A DNA stretch of 64,000 bases from Lysobacter sp. K5869 (GTDB lineage Bacteria > Pseudomonadota > Gammaproteobacteria > Xanthomonadales > Xanthomonadaceae): positions 1,899,001-1,963,000 of the forward strand of contig NZ_CP072597.1 in assembly GCF_018847975.1 (NCBI RefSeq), given 5' to 3'. Both the position numbers and the translations under genes were made by a program. The notes below the pieces were generated by a model. The model saw only the letters and a list, made by a program, of their open reading frames with translations. It was not told the DNA's origin and made no database searches. Numbering within the stretch: position 1 is the stretch's first letter; the number at the start of each line of letters is the position of its first letter. This document shows, one piece after another, positions 62,537 to 64,000 of the stretch.

Positions 62537-63238
62537 ATGCGCTTCGCTCAGGGACGTCCAACATGCGGTGCCGCCAAGCGGCTTGTTCGGTCCATGATGG
62601 TGGCCGGCGCGCTGGCGCCGCTACTGGCTTGCGGCAATGAGGCGACGCCGCCCGCGCGGCCGCAACCCGCCGCTGCGACGTCGCCTTCCGACCAGCCAAG
62701 CCAGGAGCGGCAGAACCTGGTCAGCAAGAGCGCGCAGCCCGCGCCCGCCTGCCCATCCGAGCAGTTCGACACCTTCCTCAAGTCGTTCGCCAATCGCGGC
62801 GATGTCCAGGCGACGTACACCGCGCAGCCTTACAAGGTGAAGCTGCCTTACTACTGGGTGCATTCCACCGCGGCGGGAGATCCGAAGTATCCGCGCTGGG
62901 ACGTTACGGATCATTTTGGCGCCGCAAGCGTGCCATACCGCTATAACGCGAAACGAGGCAGGTACGTGTTCGATTCGTCCAAGTTGGCCGCATCGGAAGA
63001 ATGGCAGCCGCCTGTGGAGCGCCCAGGTAGATCGATCATCGTGCTGTCGGACTTCCGGACCAAACGAATTTCGGCAACACGATACGACGTTCTCTACAGC
63101 CAAGACCGAATCGATACCTTCGTTAGAAAGTCCGGTTGCTGGTACTTCCAGCAGCATTGGGAATCCGAGCCTCTTGCTCTGTGCAAGTGGCCGACCGAGT
63201 GCGCCCGTATGATCGAGTACGAAGCGCCGATGAAGTGA
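62537..63238 (+). CDS. Lipoprotein, possible immunity protein of the next gene
   Basis: The 233-residue product has a signal peptide with lipobox LLAC (C32), then a Pro/Ala/Ser/Gln linker (to about 75) and a globular part with four further cysteines. AGGAGC precedes the ATG at 62537. The next gene starts 25 bp after the stop and encodes a peptidoglycan-targeting protein. In Xanthomonadales, lipoprotein immunity genes (X-Tfi) lie directly upstream of antibacterial type IV effectors (X-Tfe), and this arrangement fits. No Pfam-like family was recognised in the globular part, so the immunity role is inference. Export to the periplasm is well supported. Confidence 0.75.
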   Translation: MRFAQGRPTCGAAKRLVRSMMVAGALAPLLACGNEATPPARPQPAAATSPSDQPSQERQNLVSKSAQPAPACPSEQFDTFLKSFANRGDVQATYTAQPYKVKLPYYWVHSTAAGDPKYPRWDVTDHFGAASVPYRYNAKRGRYVFDSSKLAASEEWQPPVERPGRSIIVLSDFRTKRISATRYDVLYSQDRIDTFVRKSGCWYFQQHWESEPLALCKWPTECARMIEYEAPMK

Positions 63239-63263
63239 CGGCAGTGGCAATGAGGAGTGACGC

Positions 63264-64000
63264 ATGGACCGCAAACCGACGACATACGGCGTGATTCAAC
63301 TGGGCGTCCCGAGAGGGGCGGCCGGTATTCAGACCAATGAAGCGGTAGCCGATTTCGATGCGCTGGTGACGCATCACCCAGGAAACAATCGGCACGCGCA
63401 CCTGCGTGACGGGCTGGTGATCGACGGAGAGCGGCGGCGCTTGCATGCCATTGTCGGAGGGGAGATTCAAGAGATCGAGATGCCTCGGAACGGCAACAGC
63501 TACTACGGTCTTAAGCCCGATCAGGTGCTGTTGAAGAAGGATTTCATGCTTGAGAATCCTCTGGCCGCAGGCGGCGACAGGCGCGCGGTCGAGGTTCCTT
63601 CTCCCGTTTCTGGAGTGGTGGGGAACGTGATCCCGTCGCAAGGGCTGGTGGACATTTACGACCGCAAGGGCGGCGATGTCATCGCCAGAGTCCGGCACAT
63701 GACCGATATCGCAGTAGAAGTAGATACCGAAGTAGCCTATGGACAAGGACTGGGTATCCAAGGCCGGGTCGCCACCGAGAAAGTCCATGTGCACATGGAG
63801 ATGGACACTCGCTACTACCGGGAGTTCGAGAACTACCTCAGCGATCTCGTCAGCGGACGATTGCCAGTGGAGGCCGAGGCGCGTCTCGACGTCCAGCCAC
63901 GGCCGGTGCGGGACGATGGCACCTTGCGCTTGGGTGAGTCGGGTTCTCGTGTTCGGGACCTGCAGGAGTACTTAAACGGCTTGGGATACATCGGTGCCGA
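63264..64000 (+). CDS. M23-like and peptidoglycan-binding protein, 5' part (runs off window)
   Basis: The frame is open for 245 residues to the window edge. No signal peptide is seen. Residues 108-180 look like an M23/LytM beta fold: VEVPSPVSGVVGNVIPSQ, GGDVIARVRHMTDI (H145) and VHVHMEM with H175-x-H177. The first zinc ligands (H-x3-D) are not evident, so it may be degenerate or use other residues such as those in RHAHLRDG. From residue 220, LRLGESGSRVRDLQEYLNGL is the start of a PG_binding_1 domain. Absence of a Sec signal plus a peptidoglycan-binding domain and an upstream lipoprotein fit an X-Tfe type IV effector; its XVIPCD tail would lie outside the window. Confidence 0.75.
   Translation, partial: MDRKPTTYGVIQLGVPRGAAGIQTNEAVADFDALVTHHPGNNRHAHLRDGLVIDGERRRLHAIVGGEIQEIEMPRNGNSYYGLKPDQVLLKKDFMLENPLAAGGDRRAVEVPSPVSGVVGNVIPSQGLVDIYDRKGGDVIARVRHMTDIAVEVDTEVAYGQGLGIQGRVATEKVHVHMEMDTRYYREFENYLSDLVSGRLPVEAEARLDVQPRPVRDDGTLRLGESGSRVRDLQEYLNGLGYIGA

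Overview
The window is high-GC DNA (roughly 65-70 % by eye) from a gammaproteobacterium that looks like a Lysobacter or close Xanthomonadaceae relative. Pointers are the class A beta-lactamases of the L2 type with twin-arginine leaders, a split adenosylcobalamin-dependent ribonucleotide reductase, many GTAGGAGCGGC-type palindromic repeats, and a lipoprotein/peptidoglycan-targeting gene pair at the right end that resembles a Xanthomonadales type IV secretion effector/immunity pair. This assignment is inference from gene content; no rRNA or tRNA gene was found.

Left part (1-20,000): the end of an alkyltransferase gene, a REP array, divergent Lrp-type regulator and GNAT acetyltransferase genes, two overlapping EamA-type transporters (the second RarD-like), a minus-strand MacAB-like ABC operon (adaptor, ATPase, two permeases), a large secreted DUF11-type protein, and a minus-strand run encoding a HAD hydrolase, an M17 aminopeptidase and an exported nucleoside-deoxyribosyltransferase-like protein. 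Then follow a short endonuclease V homologue, an AI-2E-type transporter, two 80-bp hairpin elements that share one loop but have different stems, a yqjD-yqjE-yqjK-like trio and a DegQ/HtrA-type protease.

Middle (20,000-36,000): a structured leader with an NrdR-box-like sequence precedes nrdJa. A histone H1-like gene sits between nrdJa and nrdJb, the latter carrying the cysteine-rich redox tail. Next comes a visibly AT-richer island of about 11 kb. It holds a type I restriction-modification operon (hsdM, hsdS, a GmrSD-like DUF262/DUF1524 gene, hsdR and a SprT/YgjP-like metallopeptidase) and is bounded on the right by remnants of an AAA ATPase and a tyrosine recombinase. A signal peptidase I gene follows.

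Right part (36,000-64,000): mostly exported or envelope proteins. These are a putative zinc protease, an orphan protein with an RGH...NLVP nuclease-like motif, a TonB-dependent receptor followed by a metallophosphoesterase, OsmC, a beta-propeller protein, a 964-residue LysM protein with a hydrophobic hairpin, an NHL-propeller/M23 fusion, two tandem class A beta-lactamases (one lacking Glu166), a VirK-like protein, an MFS exporter with a divergent LysR regulator, and an M28 peptidase. Two homogeneous REP arrays (147-bp and 171-bp periods) flank the MFS/LysR pair. Near the right end lies a 21-bp-period array of degenerate palindromes, followed by a lipoprotein gene and an M23-like/peptidoglycan-binding gene that runs off the window.

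The items most worth a second look are the 21-bp palindrome array, the twin 80-bp hairpins, the nrdJa leader with mutually exclusive pairings, the Glu166-less beta-lactamase paralogue, and the terminal effector/immunity-like pair.
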